Positions 1 to 18,287 of a stretch of 64,000 nt of DNA are shown in pieces. The notes under the pieces were generated by a model. It was given only the letters and a program-made list of their open reading frames with translations. It did not search any database and was not told the origin of the DNA. Each line of letters starts with the position of its first letter. The first letter of the stretch is position 1. The position numbers were made by a program, and so were the translations under genes. The DNA comes from Raphanus sativus (lineage: Eukaryota > Streptophyta > Magnoliopsida > Brassicales > Brassicaceae): contig NC_079517.1 in NCBI RefSeq assembly GCF_000801105.2, positions 4,898,001 through 4,962,000 on the forward strand, given 5' to 3'.

Positions 1-24
1 AGTCTAACAAGCTCATCGCTCACG

Positions 25-180
25 GTGTACACGTATATTTTATCGTACATGTGTACAATTGTTTTACAAAAAATACATGTACACCAATTACATATATTTT
101 GCAAGTTCAAATACCATCACAGTGTACACATATATTTTATTGTCTACATGTACAATTGTTTTACCAAAATTGCATGTACA
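25..180. repeat. Imperfect direct repeat, two copies of about 59 bp
   Basis: Positions 25-83 and 122-180 are near-identical AT-rich copies, each running from GTGTACAC to CATGTACA, with a period of 97 bp. No coding potential or transposon end was recognised. Probably an old local duplication. Confidence 0.6.
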
Positions 181-429
181 ACGGTTCATTTGTATATTTA
201 ACAAGATATATGATGATCTTAATGATTTTGAGTATTTTATTTGAGTTTATTCAGATTATTTTAGGTTTCATTTTAGATATAGCATTTGCTAGTTCATTGC
301 ATATCACAAATAAAATGCAAGTTTGGAAGTTTTATGAAAAAAACAAAATGATGTAAAAATGAGCAAAATCATATAAATTTTGCACTTAAGTTTAAAATTA
401 TATTATTTGATATTATGGATATCTTACAA

Positions 430-490
430 CAGTTTAAGATACCCATAATATCAGTTTAAGATATCCATAATATCAGTTTAAGATATCGGA
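430..490. repeat. Short tandem repeat, 22-bp unit, about 2.6 copies
   Basis: Units begin at 430, 452 and 474 with CAGTTTAAGATA. The first two differ by one base and the third diverges after about 14 bases. It abuts the GGTTCGGGT-type sequence that follows. Confidence 0.6.
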
Positions 491-654
491 TACTCATTCG
501 GCTCTCGGTTTGGGTCGGGTTGGATACCGATTCTTCGGATACAACAGTTTAAGACCCAAACGGTTATTTCTGAAAAACCGAATATACCCGATACCTTGAT
601 TTTTCGGTTCGATTCCGGTTCGGGTCCTCGGGTCCAGTTTTTGTGCCAGGCCTA
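487..654. repeat. hAT-like transposon terminus (single end)
   Basis: The stretch is rich in CGGTTCGG and CGGGTC motifs. Read on the minus strand it ends TAGGCCTGGCACAAAAAC, which resembles the TAGxxxTGG ends of plant hAT elements. No matching left end or 8-bp target duplication was found, so this is either a solo or degraded end or an element extending beyond the window. Inferred from motif resemblance only. Confidence 0.35.
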
Positions 655-1271
655 TCTACAAGGTTGGCTTCTTTGAAAGTTCCACTATGTTTTCACCTCT
701 GGACGTTATGCCGATTAACCTTAACCATTTTTTTACAAATCACGTTTCGTCCAAACAATTATAAATTATGTAGTAATGTTTCTTAGCCCTCTACAATAAT
801 GGAAAATTCAGCCAAAAGAGCATCACGAGTTATATATAATCTAATTATATATATTCAAAACATAATACATTGTATGTTAAAAAAACATAATACATTGTAT
901 ATTGCTATGTGGTTACTTCAGCATTTCAAGTTTTCAACAAAAAATATATATATTCAAAACATAGACCGGAGAAAGAATGATGAAGATGTAACAAAAAAAA
1001 ATAACAATCAACATTTCAACCAAAGTATTACAGTTATCAAAAATAGATCAAAAATAAATGATATATACAAATGTATAACTGTAATATTAAAAATTTGAAT
1101 GCCGTATAATTATAATTTTTAGTATTATATTTTAAAGATTACTTTCAGTTTAACTAAATTAAACATTTTGAGATATTCAATAAATTTTTTGATATATTGT
1201 ATTTTTTCGGTTACTAATCCGCTCGTAGAGCAGACCAAACCCTATTATCACTAAATGCACAATCTATTCAG
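655..1271. other. Intergenic, no gene seen
   Basis: AT-rich sequence upstream of the defensin-like gene. The 99-codon open frame at 799-1098 has low-complexity composition and no recognisable domain. Confidence 0.5.
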
Positions 1272-1280
1272 TATAAATAA
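1272..1280 (+). promoter_or_regulatory. TATA box of the defensin-like gene
   Basis: TATAAATAA lies 82 bp upstream of the ATG at 1354, a normal plant spacing that allows a 5' UTR of about 50 nt. Confidence 0.55.
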
Positions 1281-1353
1281 GAGCAAAAACAGATATTTTT
1301 ATAAAAATAAAAACAAGCTTGAACACTATTACAAATCTAAAAAGAAGTTTAGA

Positions 1354-1677
1354 ATGGCCAGTGCGAAATTTTTTTCGTTTGCATTGCTCCTCGTCCTCGT
1401 CTTAGCCACTAGTACGTATTTGTATGATAATTAATTAAGGTTTGTTGACCAAAGAAAACGTTTGTGAACTTATGGTTATGTGTAATTGGCAGATGTTGAA
1501 GGATATGGGATAGAAGGAAGTGGTTCGTTGTGTTGCAACACTCACCCGAAATTTGGGAAGTGCAACCCAAGCAATGACAAAGAGAGGTGCAACAGTTGGT
1601 GTCTCGATGGATGCGACAATGGAAAAGGTGGTTACTGCAAACCTACTAACGGAGGCCAATGCCACTGTTATTGTTAA
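1354..1677 (+). CDS. Small secreted cysteine-rich defensin-like (DEFL) protein
   Basis: Two exons, 1354-1411 and 1493-1677, are joined by a GT/AG intron of 81 bp, giving about 80 residues. Exon 1 (MASAKFFSFALLLV...) is a typical signal peptide; the intron interrupts just after it, as is usual in plant DEFL genes. The mature part has ten cysteines: an adjacent CC pair, two single Cys, a CxxxC, a further Cys three residues on, a GGYC and a terminal CxCxC. The CxxxC plus CxC arrangement fits the cysteine-stabilised alpha-beta fold. Family members are secreted antimicrobial or signalling peptides; which one this is cannot be told. The ten-Cys pattern with a leading CC departs from the eight-Cys plant defensin norm. 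A TATA box is 82 bp upstream. No frameshift or internal stop is seen. Confidence 0.8.
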
Positions 1678-2191
1678 AGATTCACAGAAGATGGAATAAA
1701 TATATATGCATGTGCGTTAAACTATTACCGATGTTTATGTGATCGCCGCATACGTTTTTATGATTATATGAACCTGTGTTATTTGTTTGATGAATGGATA
1801 AAAGAGCTAAAGAAGCTTTAGTTATTTTATGTTTACTCCAGCCAATTAAACATAACACATGTAAGATTTTGTCATAAGACTGCATTTTTATTACAGTTCC
1901 CTTGAAATATTGATTTTTCGATTTGATTTCTGTTAGATAAAGGGTGTGATTGGTAGTGGTTGTGGGTGTTCTCCACAGCCTCATTTATCGCTGAAGCATC
2001 AAAACAAGAGCAATCAAGTTTTAATTTATTTTTTTAAACCACAATAACCTACAGATGTAGAAATGTTCTGCAGAGCCAAATATCCAAAATAATTTTTCAG
2101 TGTTTTCCATAAAATTCTACAGCAATAAAATCTAAGGCTATAGCAAAAAGTCGCGTTTGTAATAATATTTGCCAAAACACACAACCTTCAG
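1678..2191. other. Intergenic, no gene seen
   Basis: 3' flank of the defensin-like gene and promoter region of the PPR gene. In the PPR frame a TAG stop stands at 2141 with no ATG between it and 2192. Confidence 0.5.
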
Positions 2192-4729
2192 GTGCCAAAA
2201 GTGATTTTTTTGGTCCGATCGTTTCTCTGTAATAATGGCCTTCTCAAGAATCGCTCTCCTCTACAGCGATTCTCCAGACAACAACAACGCCAACTTCACC
2301 GACCAATCACCACGAAGCTAGACAGCAACAACAACAACAACACATTCCTTCCTCCCAATCAATCCGAACTCGCCCAAAACCTAATCACAATCTTCACAAC
2401 AAGACAACCTCTCTCCCCTTCAGACCCCGACCTTCTCCGTCTCGCCCCCGAGCTAAACACCAAAGTAGTCGAAACCGTCTTGAACGGATTCAAAAGATGG
2501 GCCCCGGCTCATCTCTTCTTCAGCTGGGCTTCTAAACAGCAAGGCTACCGAAACGACATGTACGCTTACAACGCCATGGCTTCTATCCTATCACGTGCTC
2601 GACAAAATGCCTCACTGAAGGCTTTGGTTAGAGACGTTCTGAACTCTCGCTGTCACATGTCCCCCGGGGGGTTAGGGTTCTTGATCAGGTGTCTGGGAGA
2701 CGCCGGGCTCGCGGAAGAAGCAAGTTTTGTTTTTGATCGAGCTAGAGAGATGGGTCTTTGCGTTCCCAATGTGTACACTTATAACTGTTTGTTAGAAGCG
2801 ATCTCTAAGTCGAGGTCGAGCTCGGTTGGTTTGGTTGAGGAGAAGCTGGAGGAGATGAGGCGTTGCGGGTTTGATTTCGACAAGTATACACTCACACCGG
2901 TGTTGCGGGTTTACTGCAACGCCGGCGAGTTCGAGAGAGCGTTGAGTGTTTTCGATGAGGTTCGTGGTCGAGGCTGGCTCGATGAACACATCTCGACGGT
3001 TTTGGTTGTGTCGTTTTGCAAGTGGGGTAAGGTGGATGAGGCTTTTGAGTTGGTTGAGATGCTTGAAGAGCGTGGGATCAGGTTGAACTATAAGACGTGT
3101 TGTGTTTTGGTTCATGGGTTTGTGAAGGAGTGTAGGGTTGATAAAGGGCTTCTGTTGTTTGAGAAGATGCGTGGGATGGGTATGGAGGGTGATATTGCGT
3201 TGTATGATGTGTTGATAGGAGGATTGTGTAAGGTTAAAGATCTTGAGAAGGCTCTGAGTTTGTACTTGGAGATGAAGGAGTCGGGAGTTATACCTGATAG
3301 AGGTATACTTGGGAAGCTGATACGTTCGTTTTCTGAAGAAAGTGAGTTAAGTCGAATAATGAAAGTGATTATTGGGGATATAGACACAAAATATGTGATG
3401 GTTTTGTACAAAAATCTGTTGGAGGGGTTTGTTCGGAATGATTTGGTGCATGATGCTTACAGTTTTGTTCAGAGCCTCTTGGGAAATCATGAGTCTGATG
3501 GTGAGTCTGAGATTGTTAAGCTTCTAAAGGATCACGATAAAGCAATTCTTCCAGATTCTGATACTCTTAACAGTGTGATTGACTGCTTGGTCAAAGCTAA
3601 TAAGATAGATATGGCAGTGAGGTTGTTACATGTTATTGTTCAAAATGGCTTTAATCCAAGTCTTATGATGTACAACAACATCATTGAGGGGTTGTGTAGA
3701 GAAGGAAAGTTAGAAGAAAGCTTGAGACTGTTGGAGGAAATGAAGGAACCAAGTCAATTCACACTTAATTGTATTTATGGTTGCTTGGCTGAACGATGCG
3801 ATGTTGCAGGAGCAGTGGACCTACTGAAAAAGATGCGTTTTTATGGACTCGAGCCATGGATAAAGCATTCAACCTTCCTTGTGAAAAAGCTCTGTGAGAA
3901 TGGGAGAGCCGTTGATGCTTGCAAATACCTTGATGATGTGGCTGGAGAAGGTTTCTCTAATCACATGGTGGCCTATACTGCTGCAGTTGACGGTCTCATA
4001 AAAAATGAAGGAGTGGATAGAGGTTTAGAGTTATTTCGAGACATATGTGCCAGTGGCCATTCCCCTGACGTGATTGCGTACAATGTACTGATAAAAGCTC
4101 TGTGCAAAGCATCTCGAACTACTGAAGCTGATAGCTTGTTCAACGAAATGGTATCAAAAGGACTAAAACCTTCTGTTGCTACTTATAACAGTATGATAGA
4201 TGGATGGTGCAAGGAAGGTGATATTGATAGGGCCATGTCTTGTATTGGGAGGATGTACGAGGATGAGAAAGACCCTGATGTCATTACTTACACTAGCTTA
4301 ATCCATGGGCTATGCGTCAGTGGAAGGCCTAGTGAAGCAATCTCTCGTTGGAATGAGATGAAGAGCAGAGATTGCTGTCCGAATATAATTACCTACATGG
4401 CGCTTATTCAAGGTCTTTGCAAGTGTGGCTGGTCAAGTGAAGCTTTGGTTTATTTCCGTGAGATGGAAGAAAAGGAAATGGAGCCTGATTCAGCTGTTTA
4501 CTTATCGCTAGTATGCTCTTTTCTGTCGAGTGAAAACATCAGTACCGGGTTTGAGATATTCAGAGAAATGGTTTGTAAAGGAAGGTTTCCGATTTTAGTA
4601 GATAGGAACTACCTGGTTGCTGTTGATGCTACGAATAAGTTTGTGGAAGACTATCGGACATCATGTTATGTTACAGGTTTAGTTAAAGACGGCAGATTGC
4701 CTGTTGTAGCTGCTGTGAGTAGACAATGA
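2192..4729 (+). CDS. P-type pentatricopeptide repeat (PPR) protein, probably mitochondrial
   Basis: A single open frame of 845 codons without introns, typical of plant PPR genes. About 17 tandem 35-residue P-type repeats run from about residue 190 to 815 (signatures PDVIAYNVLIKALCK, PSVATYNSMIDGWCK, PDVITYTSLIHGLC). PPR proteins bind organelle RNA and govern its processing, stability or translation. The basic, hydroxylated, Gln/Asn-rich N-terminus resembles a mitochondrial presequence. The position next to succinyl-CoA ligase alpha matches Arabidopsis At5g08310 (recalled). Oddity: the frame opens with GTG at 2192, preceded by an in-frame stop at 2141. The first in-frame ATG is at 2558 (residue 123), which would lose the presequence. 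Either the start ATG mutated to GTG, translation begins at a non-AUG codon, or an upstream exon is spliced to the CAG at 2189-2191. The repeat region itself is intact. Confidence 0.85.
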   Translation: MPKVIFLVRSFLCNNGLLKNRSPLQRFSRQQQRQLHRPITTKLDSNNNNNTFLPPNQSELAQNLITIFTTRQPLSPSDPDLLRLAPELNTKVVETVLNGFKRWAPAHLFFSWASKQQGYRNDMYAYNAMASILSRARQNASLKALVRDVLNSRCHMSPGGLGFLIRCLGDAGLAEEASFVFDRAREMGLCVPNVYTYNCLLEAISKSRSSSVGLVEEKLEEMRRCGFDFDKYTLTPVLRVYCNAGEFERALSVFDEVRGRGWLDEHISTVLVVSFCKWGKVDEAFELVEMLEERGIRLNYKTCCVLVHGFVKECRVDKGLLLFEKMRGMGMEGDIALYDVLIGGLCKVKDLEKALSLYLEMKESGVIPDRGILGKLIRSFSEESELSRIMKVIIGDIDTKYVMVLYKNLLEGFVRNDLVHDAYSFVQSLLGNHESDGESEIVKLLKDHDKAILPDSDTLNSVIDCLVKANKIDMAVRLLHVIVQNGFNPSLMMYNNIIEGLCREGKLEESLRLLEEMKEPSQFTLNCIYGCLAERCDVAGAVDLLKKMRFYGLEPWIKHSTFLVKKLCENGRAVDACKYLDDVAGEGFSNHMVAYTAAVDGLIKNEGVDRGLELFRDICASGHSPDVIAYNVLIKALCKASRTTEADSLFNEMVSKGLKPSVATYNSMIDGWCKEGDIDRAMSCIGRMYEDEKDPDVITYTSLIHGLCVSGRPSEAISRWNEMKSRDCCPNIITYMALIQGLCKCGWSSEALVYFREMEEKEMEPDSAVYLSLVCSFLSSENISTGFEIFREMVCKGRFPILVDRNYLVAVDATNKFVEDYRTSCYVTGLVKDGRLPVVAAVSRQ

Positions 4730-4799
4730 AGTAAACGCTTCTAATATAAACAGGGGATACTTATTGAGATTGGTAGCTTCCTCATTGTTGCTAACCTTA

Positions 4800-5083
4800 G
4801 TCTGATGCCATGGACCCAGCTCTGTCTTACACGGTATTTATGCGCATACATGTGAAAAAAGATGAAGAAGTATTTGCGATGGATATGTGTATTAATAGAA
4901 AGGCTAATGGCAGGCACAGGGGTGTACTATTTGGAACAGTACTTCAATGTTGGATGCTCGGATTAACGGATGTATTAAACATGGAAACTTGGAGCTTGCG
5001 GAAACAGTTGGAAAGAAGCTTGTAAAGCTGCAAGCCTGCAACCGCATAATGATGGACGATATGTCAAGGCTAGCAAACGTTTA
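4800..5083 (+). pseudogene. Relic of a PLS-type PPR gene (E-motif region)
   Basis: Starting with an ATG at 4951, one frame reads LDARINGCIKHGNLELAETV followed by GKKLVKLQ and then a stop near 5080. This resembles the E motif of PLS-class PPR proteins (consensus like CRxHGNxELAExAAxxLxxL). A partly overlapping frame (4810-5025) contains VLFGTVLQCW, resembling the preceding WxxLL block, so the frames are broken relative to each other. No upstream repeats or start are present. It lies just after an intact P-type PPR gene but belongs to a different subclass, so it is not simply that gene's tail. Confidence 0.45.
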
Positions 5084-5601
5084 ATGATCAATGAGAGAAA
5101 CAATGGAGAAGAAAGGAGTGAAGAAACTGTAGGAAACAGTATAGTTGAATTGAATAGAACACCACATAGATTAACAGCTCATGACAAAACGCATTTCGAC
5201 TCTGGTTGGAACTTGGATGGTTCCCAATGCTGACAATGACTAACAGTCAAGACTATTATTGTGTTTGTTCTTTGATCATATGCTGCAGTACCTATTAATA
5301 CAGCTAAACAATCGATTTCGGATATTTGGGTATGAGTAAAATTAGAGAAACATTGCCCCCACTCTTTTTCCTTGTAATGGAAGATACACATTTAAGAAAT
5401 TTCAAGCAAATTCGATTTATTCAGTCCAGCATTTGAACAAAAATTGTAATTCTTCTCATTTTCAAATCTTTTGATAATCAACTCTTCAATTGAAAAAAAA
5501 ATATCGATTTAGAAAAACAACCTCAAGAAGAGAAGTGAGGAATTAGGGTTTTTCTTGAATGTTTCAAGATGGAAGATAACGTGAGCTAGTGAAAATTCAC
5601 T
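5084..5601. other. Intergenic between PPR relic and SCS-alpha, no gene seen
   Basis: 3' flank of the minus-strand succinyl-CoA ligase gene. Nothing recognisable. Confidence 0.5.
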
Positions 5602-7349
<1,748 letters not shown>

Positions 7350-8121
7350 GGTTGGTACTAGGAGAGATCAGCTCAGGAAAAAAAAGGCTCTGATCCGAAT
7401 AAACTTGTGGGAACCCTAAAGGCGAAGACGAAAATGGAGAAAAAAGAAACTTCGTTTTTGAAGAAGAATCAAAAGCAGACAAAAAAAAGAGGCTTCCTTT
7501 TTGAAGGCTATACTTTTCTTAATATCTATTAGCCCAAACCAAACCCATTCTTTTGTTTCCAGAATTCTGCTAACATAGTGACTGTTATTATAACAAGAAG
7601 TAATTACTTAGTTAATCACATCTTAACATCTTCTAATAATCACATTTTTCATCGTTACATTTGACTTCTTTTTGATCATTCTGCTCAAAACGTTATATTT
7701 TGGTAACATGAGGTATTAATCTATTATTCAGTCTTTTGCTTAATCTATCTGTTGAATTAGTCGAATTATGTTTTAAGGAAATTCTATATCGTGATACATA
7801 TTCAACTTCTACTCGAAGATCCACCTTTGCTCTGTCTGAACAATATGAATATAGAAATATTCAAACCCCTGCATAAGACGAGATAGAAAAACCTTGTACT
7901 TAATACTAAATAAACACAATATTTGGCTTCTAAGTAATCATCATTTCACTGAAGTAAGTCTGAAGCACTTACACACACACATAAATGGCAAACAGCCGAT
8001 AGAGAGAGCAAGCAAAATCCGGAATAACAAATCACAAGTTCATAGGATATATATTTCAAATGATCAGAATCACTCATGACATAAAGAGTTTCGATCAAAT
8101 GTTGTGGCAAGACCCGGTTGG
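7350..8121. other. Intergenic: SCS-alpha promoter and YLS8 3' flank
   Basis: Upstream of the SCS-alpha ATG and downstream of YLS8. AT-rich with no gene or transposon end recognised. Confidence 0.5.
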
Positions 8122-8702
8122 TTAGTAGCGGTATTTGGTGGAGTAATCTTTAGGAGCAATCACCAGACCACGACCTTTCCTTGCACCACGGAAGACGGTT
8201 TCAATGATATCGATGAACTCCTGCTTGTCCTTCATAGCCCAGTTGATCTTGTTGTTGTTACCAGTCCCAAGATCGATCATAATGTGCTTGTTCCTGAAGA
8301 AGAACATGACAGTCGAAGGATCGTAGAGCTCGTACATGGTGTTGAAGTCCGGAACCTCAGTGATGTCCACCAGGTATATCACCGCAAAGTTCTTTATCGT
8401 CTCTGCGACAGATGCAAGCACCTCATCCATCTTTCCAACCAAACAAAAATCAAAACCAAATTCACTGTATCAGCAGCAAAACCCTAATCCTCGTCACTAA
8501 TTGGCTAAAATTCTCAAACAATCAACGCAATAAGATGGCAAATTCGAAGTTAACGAATACAAATCGAGATCGAAAAAGGTACCTGCATACAAGTCTCATC
8601 CCAATCATGGCCGAAACGTATGACGACGAGACGCTCTTCCTCGGCCAGAATCGCCTGATCTACAGCCCAACCGGAGTGCAGATGCGGTAGAAGATACGAC
8701 AT
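8122..8702 (-). CDS. YLS8: YLS8 / DIM1-type thioredoxin-like U5 snRNP protein
   Basis: Two exons, 8702-8583 and 8430-8122, give exactly 142 residues, the invariant length of this family. The protein starts MSYLLPHLHSGWAVDQAI and ends APKDYSTKYRY, and is almost unchanged from yeast to human (Dib1/DIM1/TXNL4A). It has a thioredoxin fold but no CxxC redox pair; family members sit in the U5 snRNP and U4/U6.U5 tri-snRNP and are needed for pre-mRNA splicing in the nucleus. The single intron follows Met-Gln at codon 40. It is divergent from HEMC across a 414-bp shared upstream region with three GGCCCA elements. Position matches Arabidopsis At5g08290 (recalled). Confidence 0.96.
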
Positions 8703-9116
8703 CGTTTCGTCTCCCTCTCTCCTTCTCGCGCTTTCTCGAAAACTCTGATCTGTTTCAGTTTCTCTCTTTAGCTCTCATTCTTATATTCGATTCCCACTAT
8801 CTATCGACGATGACCGACCCGCCCAGAGTTATTTGGGCTAACAGACAGCATAATACAAGATTGTAAGATTAGCTTAGGCCCATGAGATACTTTACGATAG
8901 ACCCATTAAGTATGAGGTCAATAGATTATAATCTTAGTCAAGGCCCATTAGATACTTTTTACATCTGGCCCAATAAGGAAGAGTCCACGAAACTAAAGCG
9001 ATTATCCTATCCAAAATCTTCCTAGATTTTCAGAGCTATCAACCTCCATCATTTCAGAACTTGAGCTTTCCCTCTAAATCTCACTCTGTTTTCTTGCACT
9101 CTGCTACCCGGAATCC
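8703..9116. promoter_or_regulatory. Shared divergent promoter of YLS8 (-) and HEMC (+)
   Basis: Only 414 bp separate the two start codons. Three GGCCCA (site II-like, TCP-binding type) elements occur at 8877-8882, 8943-8948 and 8968-8973, a pattern known from promoters of growth-linked housekeeping genes in plants. Coordinated expression is inferred, not shown. Confidence 0.55.
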
Positions 9117-10763
<1,647 letters not shown>

Positions 10764-10959
10764 GCCATTTGAAGAAGATGAGGAAGAAGGGTTGTAACAT
10801 GGTCAGAGCCAAGTGAACTGTTGTAACTTTTTTGATTTTGAGAGAAATATAACCTTGTTTTATTTGATTGTATTCTTGTATTTAGATAAAACAAGTCTTG
10901 CAATTGCAACTTTTTCATCACACTATGAATCTCGTTCCCAAGAAACTAGACTTCAGCTT

Positions 10960-12684
10960 TTATCTCCTTCCATCTTCCTCTTCATCAACTGGAGTATACC
11001 ACTCTGGTCTTCTCTCGGAGTTACTCAGACTGTAATCCAGCAACAATTCTTCATTGCACAACGCTCTTGTAGCCACCAGAACAACCGTCTTAAGTACAGG
11101 AGCATCCAAACTGCTACTACTCCCGGTCTTAAACGACAAGCCTCCAAATTTCATCATCTTCCCCTCTCCTGCATTTCCGTAAGCTACATTTGGAATGTAA
11201 GCTCGCATCCCATTCTCTGACAAAGGGAAGTCATACGGACAAACCATGACATTAGGATCCATATCTTTGCCCGGGTGATTCAAGAAATGACCGAACGCCA
11301 ACGGGTTTCTCATTTCAACAACAGCTTCGAGCGGCTTAGTCAGAATCTTGGTTTCCTTGTCTGAACCGTGCTCCACGGTTTTAGCATCTGTTCTAACCTC
11401 AGGCGTTGTGAAAGAGCCGTTCCATACTTGCCGTGATTCTCCTCCACGACCCCAAGGCTGAGCATTTATTACCGTCCCGTCATACCTCGTGATCAGATAT
11501 GAGTTATGTGCATCGACATCTGGATACCCGGGGATATATCTGTGGAAAGCAGGAGAATAAATCACACCAGGGTAGAAGGCTAAGACAGCTCCCACGTCTG
11601 CTTCACCTTCTATGAAACAACCTTGACCTGCGTCTTTGTGAGGTATTAAGGATGGTTTGATCTCGAGGGTGTACCCAATCCTATCCTTTAATAGCTTCGA
11701 GATTTCAGCAAGTTTAAGCGGCTTAGTCTCAGGAACTACTGTGCTGAAGAAGAAGAATCAGTGAGAAAGATGATCAAGATAAGAACAAGAGACTGGATAT
11801 GCATAAGTTCACTACACCTATTTATTTAAGACTCACCTGTCTTGTCTGCAGTTGGCGAAAGCTTCTGATCCTGACTCGTTTAGCTCCTCTGTTTTGTCTT
11901 TATGAGGAAGAAGAAGAAGAATCTCGTCCATGGAAGCACAAAAGTTTTCGAGCTGGTAGTGAATGTTCTCTTGTACTTGCTTCTGTTGCTCAGATAAAGT
12001 GGCTTTGCCAGCCATCTCAATGATCTCTTCTGCATCAGCCTCTTCAGCATCTCGTCCCAAACGATTATAGCTAATAAGACAGAGAATCTCCATTACTAAT
12101 AAAACCGATAAACAGCTACGCTAATACTTAGCAATCAGCTTCTCTCTTTGAAACACTGTAAAAATATTGTTCAAAGAAAAAAAGAAAAAAAACCTTGTAA
12201 ACATAAAAAGCTTGTTAATATCGGCTTCATATTGCAGTTGCCGTGGATTCTTGGCAAAAGTGGTACTCTTTGCTAGAACACCAACACCCTGGAGACAGAC
12301 CCCACAGACAAAAAAAACAAAATCTCAGCACGTTTGATAGTGTATTTGGAGCAGACTGATGTTTTCAGAGTCTCAGAAACATTTATTACATCAAAGTTCT
12401 TGGATTTACAAAACGGTTTACAATGCTAATTGATCATATTACATCTACGGACATCGAATCATTGAGATTCATTTTAGTTAGGACTCACATATGTGCTAAG
12501 TATATCATTTCCAATGCCACAAGCTACAAACAGATTCACGCATAGCTAACTACTAGGAAACATCTTATATGGTGAAGACTATAATCCTGCACCAAGAGGA
12601 TATTCAGCAGAAGTTATCGGAAAGAGATTCAGTTTTCACCTGCTGAAATTTGCTGAAAAGAAAAAACATTTTAGCAAACGCCAT
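10960..12684 (-). CDS. SETD9/C5orf35-like protein (divergent SET domain)
   Basis: Four exons on the minus strand, 12684-12640, 12288-12194, 12070-11837, 11743-10960, join in phase to 385 residues. The N-terminus ([10 protein letters not shown]...) is short and hydrophobic. The C-terminal two thirds carry [42 protein letters not shown] and a late ELLLDYSL, an arrangement like the substrate/cofactor blocks of SET methyltransferases (GxxxxGxF, xNHPG, ExxxDY). In animals the homologous C5orf35 protein is called SETD9; I know of no established plant function. Gene position matches the one I recall as At5g08270. The 3' end is convergent with HEMC, with 196 bp between stop codons. Enzymatic activity is inference. 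Confidence 0.8.
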
Positions 12685-13191
12685 TCTTTGTTCTCCTCAC
12701 TACGGGATCGAAGAGCAGAGAAGAAGATGAATCGCAAGTGCTTCCAGCTTGAAAGGATCCTCTTCAGGTGATTTACAAAAGGGAAGAAGACACGACTCGG
12801 GCCAGGAGCTTCAGCTTTTAGCTCACCCGTTGGGCCTCACTGGGCCGTTCTAAGTTTTATTTCCTTAAGAGCCTCTTTTATTATTCGTCTAAATCTTCTT
12901 TTTTTTGAGCAACACTATTCGTTTGTTGTTCAAAAAAAAAAGAGCAACACTATTCGTCTAAATCTTGTAATCAAAACATTATGATAAATAATTCAGTAAT
13001 ATAAACAATAATATTTATATTTTCTTGGTGTAAAAACGATAATATGAATTCAAATCATCAAAACAAATCAGCATAGAAAGGTTTAAAATGTTTTTATTTG
13101 ATTAACTGAAACTCATTATATCAATTGGGTATCAAGTACCCTACAACGGTTTCAAGATAACAACAACTTTGCCATGGCTTGGAGGTAGTGA
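12685..13191. other. Intergenic, no gene seen
   Basis: Promoter side of the SETD9-like gene and 3' flank of the carboxypeptidase gene. A GAGCAACACTATTCGT string occurs twice around 12906 and 12942, next to T and A runs; otherwise nothing. Confidence 0.5.
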
Positions 13192-18186
<4,995 letters not shown>

Positions 18187-18287
18187 CGCCAAAACGTCTT
18201 TCTCCTCGAAATGAGTAAATGAGAAAAGAACGCCCCCACTTCTTTATTTGTATTGCTTTTTTTTTCTTATTGGACCAAAAGAGACAT

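Noticed and set aside
51..356. Hydrophobic 101-codon frame at the window start
   Set aside because: AT-rich, overlaps a direct repeat, no family resemblance; hydrophobicity follows from T-rich codons.
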